DNA of 64,000 nt, taken from contig NC_015732.1 in the NCBI RefSeq assembly GCF_000219725.1, forward strand, positions 1,984,001-2,048,000. The letters run 5' to 3'. Numbering within the stretch: position 1 is the first letter of the stretch; the number at the start of each line of letters is the position of its first letter. The notes below the pieces were generated by a model. That model did not search any database. It had not been told where the DNA came from and saw only the letters and a program-made list of their open reading frames with translations. The DNA comes from Gracilinema caldarium DSM 7334. GTDB lineage: Bacteria > Spirochaetota > Spirochaetia > Treponematales > Breznakiellaceae. Shown here in pieces: positions 51,450-61,259 of this stretch. The position numbers and the translations under genes are program-made.

Positions 51450-53111
51450 CTATTCCCATTCAATAGTGGCCGGTGGTTTGGATGATATATCGTAGGTAAC
51501 CCGGCCGATGTCCTTTACGGTGTTGGTTATCAGGGTGGAAATTTCCAGCAGGTCCTTCATGGGGAAGGGGTAGACGTCGGCGGTCATGCCGTCTTCGCTG
51601 ACGATGGCACGGAGCGCAAGTACCCAGCCGTATTTACGGACGTCGCCGGCAACACCGACCGAGCGGATGGGGAGGAGGACCGCAAAGGCCTGCCATATCT
51701 GGTCGTAGAGGCCCCGGCGTTTGAGTTCCCGGATATAGATGTCATCGGCTTCTCGCAGGATATCACATTTTTCACGGGTGACTTCGCCCAGGATGCGGAC
51801 CGCGAGGCCCGGTCCCGGGAAGGGATGGCGCATCACGATGTCTTCATCGATGCCGAGGATGCGGCCCAGGGCACGGACTTCGTCTTTGTAGAGCCGGTCC
51901 AGGGGCTCAATGATACGGCCAGCGTTCCGTTTGGCTTCGACCAGGGGGCTGCGGACGTTGTGGTGGCTTTTAATGACATGGGCTTTTTTGCCGACCCCTT
52001 TGCCGCTTTCAATCAGGTCCGTATACAGGGTGCCCTGGGCGAGGAAATAGGTTTCGGGCAAGCCCAGGCGCCCTACTTCCCGTTCCTGAATACGGATGAA
52101 GAGGTCCCCGATGGCCCGGCGTTTTTCTTCCGGGTCCGTAAGGCCTGAAAGGGCGGAAAGGAAGTCCTTTTCACAGTGGATGATATGCAGGTGTTTTGCC
52201 CCGAGGCGGTTCAGGTTAGCCGAGACGATTTCGGTTTCCTTTTTCCGCATGAGCCCCGTATCCATGTACATCAGGTGGACCTGGTCGGGGTCGAGGGTTT
52301 TAAGAAGCAGGGCTCCTGCTACGGTGGAATCGACGCCCCCGGATATGAGCAGCAAGACCGGATTTCTGCCGACCCGTTGGGCCAAGTTAGCCCGGACTTC
52401 TTCGATATAGCGCTCCATGGTCCATTCGGGGGCGGCACCGCAGATATCCAGGGCAAAGGCTTTGAGGATATCCCGACCATGTTCGCAGTGGGTTACTTCG
52501 GGGTGGAACTGAAGGCCGAACCAGGGTTTACTTTCGTGGATAAGGACCGCAGGGAAGCCGTGGGCGCTGGTGCCAATCTGTATAAAGCCCGGTGCAAGCA
52601 GGGCCAGGGAATCGCCGTGGCTCATCCAGGCGGTAAAGCTGCTGTCTCGCTGGGTGGGAGCGGCACCGGAACTGGCGGTCGGGCTGGCGGCGGCGGGGCT
52701 AAGGCTAGCGGCAAAGCTAGAAAGGAAGGCCCTGGCTTTGCCGGCCCCAGAGGTGGGTGGCAGATTTTGTATGGCCACGGCTTCGAGGGTTACCCTAACG
52801 CCGCCGTACTCCCGTTCTGGCAGGGGTTCGACCCGGCCCCCGTGGTCAGCGGTCATACGCTGAAGCCCATAACAGATGCCCAGTAAAGGGAGTCCCGTGT
52901 TATAGACTGCGGGGTCAGGCACGGGGGCCCCCGGTTCGTAGACTGAAGAGGGGGAGCCGGAGAGGATGATACCCTTGGCCCCATCCAGAATCGTACAGGT
53001 GAGGGGGGCATCCCCCGGCACAATTTCAGTGTAGACCCCAAACTCCCGGATGCGGCGGCCGATAAGCTGGGTGGTCTGGCTGCCAAAATCGAGGATGACT
53101 ATTTTGTCCAC
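51450..53111 (-). CDS. guaA: GMP synthase (glutamine-hydrolysing)
   Basis: GuaA makes GMP from XMP. The 553-residue protein has the glutamine amidotransferase triad Cys80 (LLGICYGLQ), His203 and Glu205 (LQFHPEVTH), an ATP pyrophosphatase domain with SGGVDST (257-263), and a C-terminal dimer domain ending IEWE. An insert of about 45 residues (about 113-157), rich in Ala, Ser and Pro, splits the amidotransferase domain before MSHGD; usual GuaA has only a short loop there. Its 5' end overlaps purA by 13 bases. Confidence 0.96.
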   Translation of the reverse strand: MDKIVILDFGSQTTQLIGRRIREFGVYTEIVPGDAPLTCTILDGAKGIILSGSPSSVYEPGAPVPDPAVYNTGLPLLGICYGLQRMTADHGGRVEPLPEREYGGVRVTLEAVAIQNLPPTSGAGKARAFLSSFAASLSPAAASPTASSGAAPTQRDSSFTAWMSHGDSLALLAPGFIQIGTSAHGFPAVLIHESKPWFGLQFHPEVTHCEHGRDILKAFALDICGAAPEWTMERYIEEVRANLAQRVGRNPVLLLISGGVDSTVAGALLLKTLDPDQVHLMYMDTGLMRKKETEIVSANLNRLGAKHLHIIHCEKDFLSALSGLTDPEEKRRAIGDLFIRIQEREVGRLGLPETYFLAQGTLYTDLIESGKGVGKKAHVIKSHHNVRSPLVEAKRNAGRIIEPLDRLYKDEVRALGRILGIDEDIVMRHPFPGPGLAVRILGEVTREKCDILREADDIYIRELKRRGLYDQIWQAFAVLLPIRSVGVAGDVRKYGWVLALRAIVSEDGMTADVYPFPMKDLLEISTLITNTVKDIGRVTYDISSKPPATIEWE

Positions 53112-54325
53112 GGGCTGGTCCTGATAATGGTTTCTGAGCGGTCATAACCGACCGAAACAATCCCCACCGGGGTTTCGCAGTACCGTTCAATAAACTCTAC
53201 ATAATGGCGGGCATTTTCCGGCAGGTCCCGGTAAGACCGGGCGTTTTTCAGGGACTGTTTCCAGCCGGGGAAACTGCGGAGAATGGGTTCCGCATCATTA
53301 AGATCTTCGATAGAAGCGGGGAAATCCTCCACAACCCGGTCCCCGATGCGATAGGCGATACAGGCCTTTATTTCTTCCATCGTATCGTACACATCGAGGT
53401 GGGTCATCACGAGGGAATCGATGGAGTTGGTTCTGCAGGCATAACGGAGGGCAACGAGATCGAGATAGCCGCAGCGGCGGGGCCGGCCGGTGGTTACTCC
53501 ATATTCCCGGCCGGTTTCCCGTACATAGTGTTCCAGTTCCCCCTCCCCTTCGGGATCAAACTCACTGGGGAAGGGACCGTTGCCAACCCGGGTACTATAG
53601 GCCTTAAAGACCCCAAGGATTTTATCCAGATTTCGGGGGCCGATACAGCCGCCTATGGCAGCCCCTGCGGCACAGGACATACCGCTTGAGACATAGGGAT
53701 AGGTCCCCAGGTCCAGATCCAGGAGGGTGCCCTGGGCGCCTTCGAAGAGGATCTGGGCATTTTTATGGCCCGCCAGGAAGGAGGTAAGGTCTATGGCCAT
53801 AGCCTGGAGTCGGTCCTGGTATTCGGCAAGGAATTGCCGGTCCGCTTCTTCAAGTTCATCAATCTTTTCTTTCCAGCCCAGATCAGCAATGCGGATGCTG
53901 TCCCGTTCAGCCTTCATGGCATAGGTAATACCGATACCCCGGCCGGTGGTACCGATGGGCTTTTTCCGTGCCTTGTCCCGTTCCTTATCAATTTCGATAT
54001 ACCGGGGAAGCACAATATGAGCCCGATCGGAAATAAAGACCCGGCCGGTGGTGTCGATGCCCCGGCTTTTCAGCATGTCCAGTTCCGCAAAGAGGGCCTT
54101 GGGATCGATAACCATTCCAGCGCCGAGGATGACAATCTTATCGGGGTAAAGAATTCCCGAAGGGATGAGATGGAGCGCATATTGATCCGCACCGATCACG
54201 ATGGTGTGGCCCGCATTGGCGCCGCCGGAATAGCGGACGATAATCTGGGCTTCCTTGGCAAGGTAATCGACGATTTTGCCCTTGCCTTCATCGCCCCACT
54301 GGGCTCCGATAACAACAACATTCAT
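53099..54325 (-). CDS. purA: Adenylosuccinate synthetase
   Basis: PurA joins aspartate to IMP with GTP on the way to AMP. The 408-residue protein has the start motif GAQWGDEGKGK with catalytic Asp12, the NAGHTIV block, and TGRPRRCGYLDLVALRYA. It is slightly shorter than the common 425-430 residues. A strong AGGAGA site precedes the ATG. It lies between guaB and guaA, and its last bases overlap the start of guaA, so translation is coupled. Confidence 0.97.
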   Translation of the reverse strand: MNVVVIGAQWGDEGKGKIVDYLAKEAQIIVRYSGGANAGHTIVIGADQYALHLIPSGILYPDKIVILGAGMVIDPKALFAELDMLKSRGIDTTGRVFISDRAHIVLPRYIEIDKERDKARKKPIGTTGRGIGITYAMKAERDSIRIADLGWKEKIDELEEADRQFLAEYQDRLQAMAIDLTSFLAGHKNAQILFEGAQGTLLDLDLGTYPYVSSGMSCAAGAAIGGCIGPRNLDKILGVFKAYSTRVGNGPFPSEFDPEGEGELEHYVRETGREYGVTTGRPRRCGYLDLVALRYACRTNSIDSLVMTHLDVYDTMEEIKACIAYRIGDRVVEDFPASIEDLNDAEPILRSFPGWKQSLKNARSYRDLPENARHYVEFIERYCETPVGIVSVGYDRSETIIRTSPWTK

Positions 54326-54334
54326 GGGTTTCTC

Positions 54335-55771
54335 CTAGGAACGGGAATAATTCGGCGCTTCCTGGGTGATGGTAACATCATGGGCATGACTTTCCCGGAG
54401 GCCTGCGGCGGTAATCTTAACGAAATTTTTATAAGCCTTCAACTCGTCAATAGATTTTGTGCCACAATATCCCATACCTTTTTTCAGGCCCGCCACGAGT
54501 TGGTGCAGAAAATGACGGAGTTCACCCTTGTAGGGGACTCGACCTTCAATTCCTTCCGGAACGGGGGTCTCATCTTTTCCAATCTGATACCGGTCTCCTG
54601 AACCATCATTGATGGCTCCAAGACTGCCCATACCGCGGTATTCCTTGTAGATCCGGCCATCAAAAATAATTTCCCGACCCGGAGCTTCCTTTAAGCCTGC
54701 GAAGAGGTTTCCGATCATGACCACCGATGCTCCCGCTGCAATCGCCTTGGTAATATCACCGGAAAATTTGATGCCTCCATCGGCAATCACAGGAATTCCG
54801 GACTTGGCCGCTTCCTCGGCGCATTCGTATACTGCGGTAAACTGGGGGACCCCTACACCGGCCACAATCCGGGTGGTACAGATGGAACCGGGCCCGATGC
54901 CGACCTTAACCGCATCGGCTCCTGCTTCAATGAGCCTGCGGGTACCCTCTTTTGTAGCAACATTACCTCCGATTACGGGGATGCCATATTTAGCTTTTAT
55001 GCCCCGGACTGCATCCTGGACGCTTTTCGTATCCCCGTGGGCTGTATCGAGTACAACGAAGTCTACCCGGGCTTGTTTCAGGAGGGGACAGCGGATATCA
55101 TAATCCTGGGGAGAGACGGCCGCCCCTACAATGAGCCGGCCCGATTTATCCAGTGCAGCCCGGGGAAACCGCTCATGTTTTTCCATATCCTTTACGGTAA
55201 TGAGCCCCGTAAGCCGGCCCTGGGCATCGACCACAGGGAGCTTTTCGATCCGGTGCTTGTCAAATTTTTCTCTTGCGCTCGCAGGCGATGGATCCCCCTG
55301 CTCAACTACCGGATCCCGGGTCATCACATCCTGGACCGAAAGGGAATCGTTCTTACAGAACCGGAGATCCCGACCAGTGATAATGCCCACAAGGCGACCA
55401 TCCGCATCGAGAACCGGCATACCGGATACTCTGAATCGGTCCATCAATGCTCTTACATCTTTAATAGTCGCTTCCGACGTAACCGTCACCGGCGCATCGA
55501 TAACCCAATTCAGGTACCGTTTGACATTGGCAACCTGTTGAGCTTGTACCTCTGGTTTTAGGTTCCTGTGAATAACCCCTGCCCCCCCTTCCAGAGCAAT
55601 AGCGATAGCGAGGCGCTCTTCGGTCACCGTATCCATGGCGGCTGAAATGATCGGTACATTCAGTTTGATGTCTCTACAGAGGACGGTGCGGACATCGCAT
55701 TCTTTTGGTAAAACCTCCGAATAGGCTGGTACTAGGAGGACATCGTCATACGAATAGGCTTCTTTAAACAT
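54335..55771 (-). CDS. guaB: IMP dehydrogenase
   Basis: GuaB oxidises IMP to XMP. The 478-residue barrel enzyme has two CBS domains (about 90-205), [13 protein letters not shown] with the catalytic cysteine (about residue 296), and the [15 protein letters not shown] and [10 protein letters not shown] blocks. It is separated from purB by a strong terminator, so it may have its own promoter in the short gap. purA follows after 9 bases and then guaA. Confidence 0.97.
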   Translation of the reverse strand: MFKEAYSYDDVLLVPAYSEVLPKECDVRTVLCRDIKLNVPIISAAMDTVTEERLAIAIALEGGAGVIHRNLKPEVQAQQVANVKRYLNWVIDAPVTVTSEATIKDVRALMDRFRVSGMPVLDADGRLVGIITGRDLRFCKNDSLSVQDVMTRDPVVEQGDPSPASAREKFDKHRIEKLPVVDAQGRLTGLITVKDMEKHERFPRAALDKSGRLIVGAAVSPQDYDIRCPLLKQARVDFVVLDTAHGDTKSVQDAVRGIKAKYGIPVIGGNVATKEGTRRLIEAGADAVKVGIGPGSICTTRIVAGVGVPQFTAVYECAEEAAKSGIPVIADGGIKFSGDITKAIAAGASVVMIGNLFAGLKEAPGREIIFDGRIYKEYRGMGSLGAINDGSGDRYQIGKDETPVPEGIEGRVPYKGELRHFLHQLVAGLKKGMGYCGTKSIDELKAYKNFVKITAAGLRESHAHDVTITQEAPNYSRS

Positions 55772-55797
55772 GATTGGTATGCTCCTTTAGGGTATAC

Positions 55798-55823
55798 AAA
55801 AAAGGCGCCCCCAGAGGGGCGCC
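55798..55823 (-). terminator. Intrinsic terminator between purB and guaB
   Basis: A perfect 8-bp GC-rich stem (55804-55811 with 55816-55823) with a 4-base loop is followed on the minus strand by six U. It begins 4 bases after the purB stop. Confidence 0.9.
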
Positions 55824-55827
55824 ATAA

Positions 55828-57309
55828 TTACCTGGACATAAGGGAGCGGTACTTGACCGCAAGGCGCTGGGCCTTTTGAACAGCAAGGCCACAATATCGT
55901 TCTGGATGCTCAAAAAAGGACAATGCATCGGAAGCAGAAGGCACGAGGCCGAGTTCAGCCATTTTACCGCCGATCCGAACAAGCACTTCCGGTTGTTTTT
56001 CCAGAGCCTGGGCAAAGGTAAGTCCTTCTTGCTCAGCCTGCAAGGTAATGCGGCGGATCACTTCATGGGCATCGGAGACGCCGGTTTCTGCAAGGAGGAT
56101 ATAGGCAGGTTCTGCCAGTACACCTCCCACAATGCCGGAACCTCGGCCCGCATTGCCGCCTTCACTGCCGGCGCCGCCCCGCAGGTTATAGAGGAGCCGT
56201 TCCCGATCTACCCCGAGCCCTTTGATAACGGTGGTCATCCTGGCTACTGCCTGGCAGAACCCTGCCACATAATCGGCCACAAAGCGCTGGCTGGCTGAGT
56301 TGGTTAAATCCCGCTGGTGTTCGCTGATCTGGTCCATAAAGAAGGTCATGACCCGAGGACTAAAGGCTTTCCAGAGACTTTTTACATGTTCTGAATTCCA
56401 GGGATTCCGCTTCTGGGGCATGGTAGAAGATCCCACCTGGTCAGCACTGAAGTTTTCCTTTAATTCACCAATTTCAGTCCGCTGAAGGTTCCTGAGGTCG
56501 TCCGCCAGATTGGCGATGATGCCAAAGGCGACATTAAATTCGAGGAGGAGCCTTAAAAGGTATTCCGGTTCTACCAGCTGGGTAGAATGTTCAGAAGCCT
56601 CAAGCCCCAGTTCAGAAAGGTAGAGTCGTTCCAAAAGTTCCGGGTCCTTTACCAGAACACTGGTTGCATTATAGGCACCAACCGCGCCGGCCAGCTTTCC
56701 TTTAAGTTCGACTGATCGTTTTTCAATTTCCAGAATGGATTTACCAAGCCGGGATACATATTCAGAAAGGGCAAAACCTACGGTAATAGGAACCGCATGC
56801 TGTCCATGAGTGCGGCCTACCTGGGGAGTTTCTGCTTCCCGTTCTACCAGGTCACAGAGGGCAAGTTCAAGTTTTTTCAGTAAAGGCAGAACCACATACT
56901 GGGTTACTCCCTTCATACGGTATGCTAGAGCGGTATCCAGAATATCCACACTGGTAGCACCCAGATGCACCAGGGGAGCCACTTCTTGGGGAACAGCCTT
57001 TTTAAGGACGTTGACCAGAGCTCGTATATTGTGATGGGTCTTCTCTTCTTCTGAATAGACCGTTTCAGGGTCTATGGAAGACTCAGCCTTCTTAAGGGCT
57101 GTCAGCAGTTCCTGGGTATCCTGACCACGAAGGGTGAGGTGAGCCTTTATAAGGGCAATTTCAGCCTTGACACAGGCAGAAATGGAGGCCTCTTCCGAAA
57201 TCCAGGGAACAAGGGATTCAAAAAGTTCCTTTTCTGACAGGGAATACCGATGGTCTATGGGGGACAGGTTCTGAAAAATACTGCGGGCTTGCATACGGAA
57301 CGATGGCAT
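55828..57309 (-). CDS. purB: Adenylosuccinate lyase
   Basis: PurB cleaves adenylosuccinate to AMP and fumarate, and also SAICAR in de novo synthesis. The 493-residue protein has the fumarase/aspartase signature GSSTMPQKRNP (about 301-311) and the THGQHAVPITVG block with the catalytic His. It starts at 57309 or five codons later (57294); neither has a clear ribosome site. It is the first of the purB, guaB, purA, guaA genes but is followed by a strong terminator. Confidence 0.96.
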   Translation of the reverse strand: MPSFRMQARSIFQNLSPIDHRYSLSEKELFESLVPWISEEASISACVKAEIALIKAHLTLRGQDTQELLTALKKAESSIDPETVYSEEEKTHHNIRALVNVLKKAVPQEVAPLVHLGATSVDILDTALAYRMKGVTQYVVLPLLKKLELALCDLVEREAETPQVGRTHGQHAVPITVGFALSEYVSRLGKSILEIEKRSVELKGKLAGAVGAYNATSVLVKDPELLERLYLSELGLEASEHSTQLVEPEYLLRLLLEFNVAFGIIANLADDLRNLQRTEIGELKENFSADQVGSSTMPQKRNPWNSEHVKSLWKAFSPRVMTFFMDQISEHQRDLTNSASQRFVADYVAGFCQAVARMTTVIKGLGVDRERLLYNLRGGAGSEGGNAGRGSGIVGGVLAEPAYILLAETGVSDAHEVIRRITLQAEQEGLTFAQALEKQPEVLVRIGGKMAELGLVPSASDALSFFEHPERYCGLAVQKAQRLAVKYRSLMSR

Positions 57310-57332
57310 ATTTTACGGTTTTTGTCAAACCA

Positions 57333-59117
57333 TTACCGATTAAATACAAGGCCTACCATAGCAAGATTATCCTGTCCCTTGGCTACATAGGTAGCGTCAG
57401 GCCTGTGGTTCTTACAAAGCGGTAATTCCTTTCCTCGTTTCTGGGGCAGGCTGGTACCATGGTAGAGAATGCGTATATGGATCCAGGCGTCGGTAATACG
57501 GCACTCCACCCTATAAGCCATAAGGGTGGGAAGGAGCTTTTTGCCGGGCAGATCCTCCAGTTCATCTAGTGCTTCTAGGGAATCTATAGCTTGGTTTTCC
57601 CCCGATTGCTCCGATGCTGCAAGCTGATCAGAACCGGCAGCGTTCCGGGCAGATTCTATGTGTTGAAGAACCGCTTCGGTCCCCTCTACCACTGCTTCGG
57701 TGATACTATCCCTATTAGTCTGTATAGCGGCTTCGGTAAGCACCAGATTGATGAATGAACGGACACCTTCTAGACTCTGTTTTTCGCATGAAAAGTCCCT
57801 GGATTTTGTAATCATGAAGATATCCATAGGTTTAATCGCAACGGCGATACAGGTTACATCATCCTTAAAGCCTTCAGCAGAAGCAAAAAACATGGCAGTG
57901 TTCAGAATGCGCCGCAGAAGCTCCCGGGGATCCAAAGTGGCGTTCATCCGAACAATGTCGGCAAGCCGCATTTCCCCAAAGAGCTCTTTCTTTTCGTTGC
58001 ATGCTTCGCTAATACCATCGGAATAAAAAAGAATGCGATCCCCAATAGAAAGGGGTATTGTATAGGCATAATAGGTCTGTTCATCGGTAAAACCGATGGG
58101 TAGATTACTGCCCTGGATAATCCAGCACATGCCAAGACTAGCATCATAGTGAATAAAGGGGGTATGTCCGCAATCCACATAGGTCATGGTGAGATGTACT
58201 GCATTAAAGCGGATATACTGAAGCGTAGCAAAGCGATCTAGATCCATTAGTTGGTCCACTACAGCTTTATGTACCGCAGTGACCAGTTCAAAGGGGTTTG
58301 GTAGTCTGCCTTGCTTTTCTACAATTAGTCTAAGGGCTTGACGGAGAAAAGCTCCCTTTAATGCGGCCCCTACCAGTGCGGCAGGGACCCCCTTGCCCAT
58401 CACATCACCGACCAGTACATCAATCTCAGAATCACTATAGGGAATGATGCCATAAAAGTCCCCATCCACGGCGCTGGACGCCACCGTAAGGGCATCCAGT
58501 TCTACTTCCTTTGGGCCTTCTTCTTTCTGGTCTACTAAAAGAGTCCGCTGGATTCGAGCAGCAATCTCCACCTCCGCATCCTTTATTTTCATTATTTCCC
58601 GTTCCCGATCTTTCTGAAGGGTAAGAGCTTTATCCAGTTCGGCTTTTCGCTTGAGACCTCTCAATCTAGCTATAGATCCGAGCATAAAGGCAAAAAAGAT
58701 TGATACAAAAAGAGAATAACGCGGCCTACCCTCAGAAAAAGCACCAGCAGCTTCGGCTATACCAATAGCAGAGGGAAGCACTGCGGCGTATAAGGAATAA
58801 TTGCCGGGATCGCAGGGGTTCAGTATGATCGGCGCAATGATAAGCAGAGCCCAGGGCGAAAAGGATGAGGCCCCGCTGACATAGGCATCGATCCCAAAAA
58901 AGAGGGAGAGGATGATCCAAAAGAGGAGTTCAATACCCCTCAAATACTTTTGTATACTGGATCCTTTACTGAACAATTTTATAAGGACCAGTGCAGAGAG
59001 GCCTTGCAAAACCATAAGTATGATGGCAATCAGCAACAAAGGAAATGAGCCATATCTGAAAAACAGGCCTGCCAGTACGCGTATACTATAAACAGCGGTG
59101 ATAAGCCAAGCTGTCAT
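57333..59117 (-). CDS. Membrane SpoIIE-type protein phosphatase
   Basis: From the ATG at 59117 it has 594 residues: an N-terminal membrane part with about six helices (1-160), a short coiled coil, and a SpoIIE/PP2C-like phosphatase domain (about 185-405) with DGDFYGII, GDVMGKGVPAALVG and YSDGISEA, including the metal Asp residues. The last 180 residues look like a partial GHKL/anti-sigma kinase domain, interrupted by a low-complexity stretch (about 500-525). GGGAGATGAT suits the ATG at 59117. It should regulate an unknown phosphoprotein, perhaps an anti-sigma antagonist. Confidence 0.88.
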   Translation of the reverse strand: MTAWLITAVYSIRVLAGLFFRYGSFPLLLIAIILMVLQGLSALVLIKLFSKGSSIQKYLRGIELLFWIILSLFFGIDAYVSGASSFSPWALLIIAPIILNPCDPGNYSLYAAVLPSAIGIAEAAGAFSEGRPRYSLFVSIFFAFMLGSIARLRGLKRKAELDKALTLQKDREREIMKIKDAEVEIAARIQRTLLVDQKEEGPKEVELDALTVASSAVDGDFYGIIPYSDSEIDVLVGDVMGKGVPAALVGAALKGAFLRQALRLIVEKQGRLPNPFELVTAVHKAVVDQLMDLDRFATLQYIRFNAVHLTMTYVDCGHTPFIHYDASLGMCWIIQGSNLPIGFTDEQTYYAYTIPLSIGDRILFYSDGISEACNEKKELFGEMRLADIVRMNATLDPRELLRRILNTAMFFASAEGFKDDVTCIAVAIKPMDIFMITKSRDFSCEKQSLEGVRSFINLVLTEAAIQTNRDSITEAVVEGTEAVLQHIESARNAAGSDQLAASEQSGENQAIDSLEALDELEDLPGKKLLPTLMAYRVECRITDAWIHIRILYHGTSLPQKRGKELPLCKNHRPDATYVAKGQDNLAMVGLVFNR

Positions 59118-59173
59118 ATCATCTCCCTGTACTTTTTTGTGGAAGCGCAACAAGATATGTAATAAATAGTAAT

Positions 59174-60001
59174 TTATTCTTGAAGCAATTGCCAGATATA
59201 TTTTCCCGGCCCTTCGTTGTTATTGGAAGCTACAACGCTGGTAGCCCTCTGCCGAACCGGCGGAATCGCATTTTCAGGGGCTATAAAAAAGCCAGCCACA
59301 TCTGCCATAGGAAGATCATTTTCCGCATCCCCAAAGGCTATTGTCGCCTCTGGTGGTATACCCCGCAATTGAAGGACTACGGCAAGGCCATGGCCTTTTG
59401 AGACCCCGGCGGCCATAACCTCAAGATAGTCGGCATGGCTCCGGGCCCGATAGATGCGCCCATCAAATCGTTTGTCCAGTTCTGTCTCTATTGCATCTAG
59501 AATGACCGGATCGGCAATAAACATACCTTTAATGCATCCCTTTAGGCTTCCTTCGCCGGAGCTGAAAAGTTCTTCCATATTAAGGGAAGTCCCCTTTAGA
59601 CCGGTTCTGCCTTCGTATAGGGCGGTTTCAGCCCGTTCCCGTTCATACACAAGCCGATCACCGCTTAAAAAGGCATGAAAATGAATGTCCCTGCGGCGGG
59701 AAATTTCAATACAGCCCTGGACTATATCGGGTGCTAAGAGGGTTCCTGCACAGAGATTTCCGGCAGGGACGTCGATAACAGCGGCGCCGTTATAAAACAC
59801 CATAGGCCCCGTTAAGCCTAAGAGTGACCGGTACGGTTCTGCCGCAATGGGACTGCGGCCGGTACAGAGGATTACCTGTATCCCCCTGGCCATACAGGAA
59901 CGAAGGGCATCCTGGGTTAGCTCTCCCATGGTACCGTCCGATTTGAGGGTCGTCCCATCCAGGTCGATGGCAATAGCTTTAATGTTTGATACAGAAATCA
60001 T
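59174..60001 (-). CDS. HAD-family phosphatase, Cof type
   Basis: The 275-residue protein has the four HAD motifs: Asp13 and Asp15 in IAIDLDGTTL, the Ser/Thr motif in ILCTGRSP, Lys in the VSKGHGLAVVL block, and FGDAENDLPMADV. The cap is of the Cof (C2B) type. Sugar phosphates or flavin phosphates are usual substrates of the family, but the exact one cannot be told. It lies 56 bases ahead of the phosphatase gene and probably shares its transcript. Confidence 0.93.
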   Translation of the reverse strand: MISVSNIKAIAIDLDGTTLKSDGTMGELTQDALRSCMARGIQVILCTGRSPIAAEPYRSLLGLTGPMVFYNGAAVIDVPAGNLCAGTLLAPDIVQGCIEISRRRDIHFHAFLSGDRLVYERERAETALYEGRTGLKGTSLNMEELFSSGEGSLKGCIKGMFIADPVILDAIETELDKRFDGRIYRARSHADYLEVMAAGVSKGHGLAVVLQLRGIPPEATIAFGDAENDLPMADVAGFFIAPENAIPPVRQRATSVVASNNNEGPGKYIWQLLQE

Positions 60002-60122
60002 ACCTACTTGTACCCGGTCTCGCCGGCGCCGGTCAATGCCAGTTAAAAAGTAAATATGCCGTGCTAAAACTTCATGTCGGAACCACCTTTTAGAAGATGC
60101 AAATCTCTGCTATGGTTCTACC

Positions 60123-60386
60123 ATGAAATTGAATCGAACCTGGTTATTATGGATTATCGGAAGTCTCGGTGTTGCGATGATACTCTACGCAGTGGCTAAA
60201 CAGATTATCGGGTTTTCAGTAGACCCCGCCCTGGAGAAAACCTTTTTTGACTTTATCATCATAGGAGCTTTAGGAATACTAATCTACAATCGTAAACTTG
60301 CGGCCGAAGAAGCTGCGGAGGCCCAGAAAAGTGAACCGGCCCCGGAAAAAGCTTCAGAGGCAGCAGATGACGGAACGGAGAAATAG
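60123..60386 (+). CDS. Small two-helix membrane protein
   Basis: The 87-residue protein has two hydrophobic segments (about 8-27 and 40-57) and a soluble C-terminal tail rich in Glu, Ala and Lys. I do not recognise a family. No ribosome site precedes the ATG, so the message may be leaderless. It is divergent from the HAD phosphatase gene. Confidence 0.6.
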   Translation: MKLNRTWLLWIIGSLGVAMILYAVAKQIIGFSVDPALEKTFFDFIIIGALGILIYNRKLAAEEAAEAQKSEPAPEKASEAADDGTEK

Positions 60387-60434
60387 TTCGCATTATGGGG
60401 CTTCCATGAGTATATTTGTATGCATGGAGGATAT

Positions 60435-61259
60435 ATGAAACGTTTTGTGTTAGTTTCTCTTTTAGTTTGTGTGAGTGCCCTCGGATTCAGCCAGGAACGG
60501 CCTGTACAGGTGGCCTTTGAAGCAGAATCGGGGGCTCTTAAAATTCTGCACCATACCTACAAAGTAGGTTCTACGGGCAGTACCTTTAATTTTGTTACCC
60601 AAGGCGGCCAGGAGATCCTATTCCCCTTTGAACGGCTTACAGCCTGAGCTACCGTATTTGACCGCCATCAGATTCGCTTTTTATATCAGAGCCTGGAACT
60701 GAACACTCGGATTACAACCCGGGAGGCTTTCACTATTGATACGGTAACCTTTACTTCAGGTGACGTAGTAGATATTACCTATGGATTCCCCTTTTATCGG
60801 TTTACCTATCTTTACGACCTGTTGCCAGGAGATGCAGAGCTTTCTCTCGGGGCAGCCCTGCAGTTCCGAAATGCTTCCATCAGTTTTACTTCAGTAAATG
60901 GCTCAAAGCGGGCCATATCCCAGAACTTAGGTCTCGTACCGGCCCTGGCAATTTCAGGAAGAATTCCCTTTGGCAGTTTATTTTTTGCAGGCTTTGATGC
61001 GACCGGCATTTATGCATCCAGCGCCCTCTTTAATGAAGCAGACTTTGAGTTTGAAGGTTCCATTTTAGACGCTTCAGTCCGTGCAGGTATGGTTATACAG
61101 AAGGGATTGGAAAGCTATATAAACTTGAGGTTTATTGGCGGTTCTGCGGCGGGAGTTTCCCAATATCCCAATGAATTCTGGACCCAATCGGTAGGAAAGA
61201 AAACGGCCAATTACCTGGCAACCATGGCCCTTACAATCGGCGGTACCCTTAAGTTTTAA
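60435..61259 (+). pseudogene. Outer-membrane beta-barrel-like gene with an internal TGA
   Basis: The gene starts at 60435 with a good GGAGG site and a signal peptide (about 1-20, ending GFSQ). The frame is open to 61259 except for one TGA at 60645-60647. Reading through gives about 274 residues with alternating strands, the block LFPFERLTA then ATVFDRHQIRFLYQ on either side of the stop, and a C-terminal IGGTLKF, a terminal aromatic residue as in outer-membrane barrels. Because the frame is kept on both sides with no shift, the break looks recent, or is a sequencing error. A duplicate of its 3' end lies at 62312-62362. Confidence 0.75.

Noticed and set aside
60645-60647. Selenocysteine codon in the barrel gene
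   Set aside because: No redox-type motif around the codon and no convincing SECIS-like hairpin just after it; outer-membrane barrels are not known selenoproteins.
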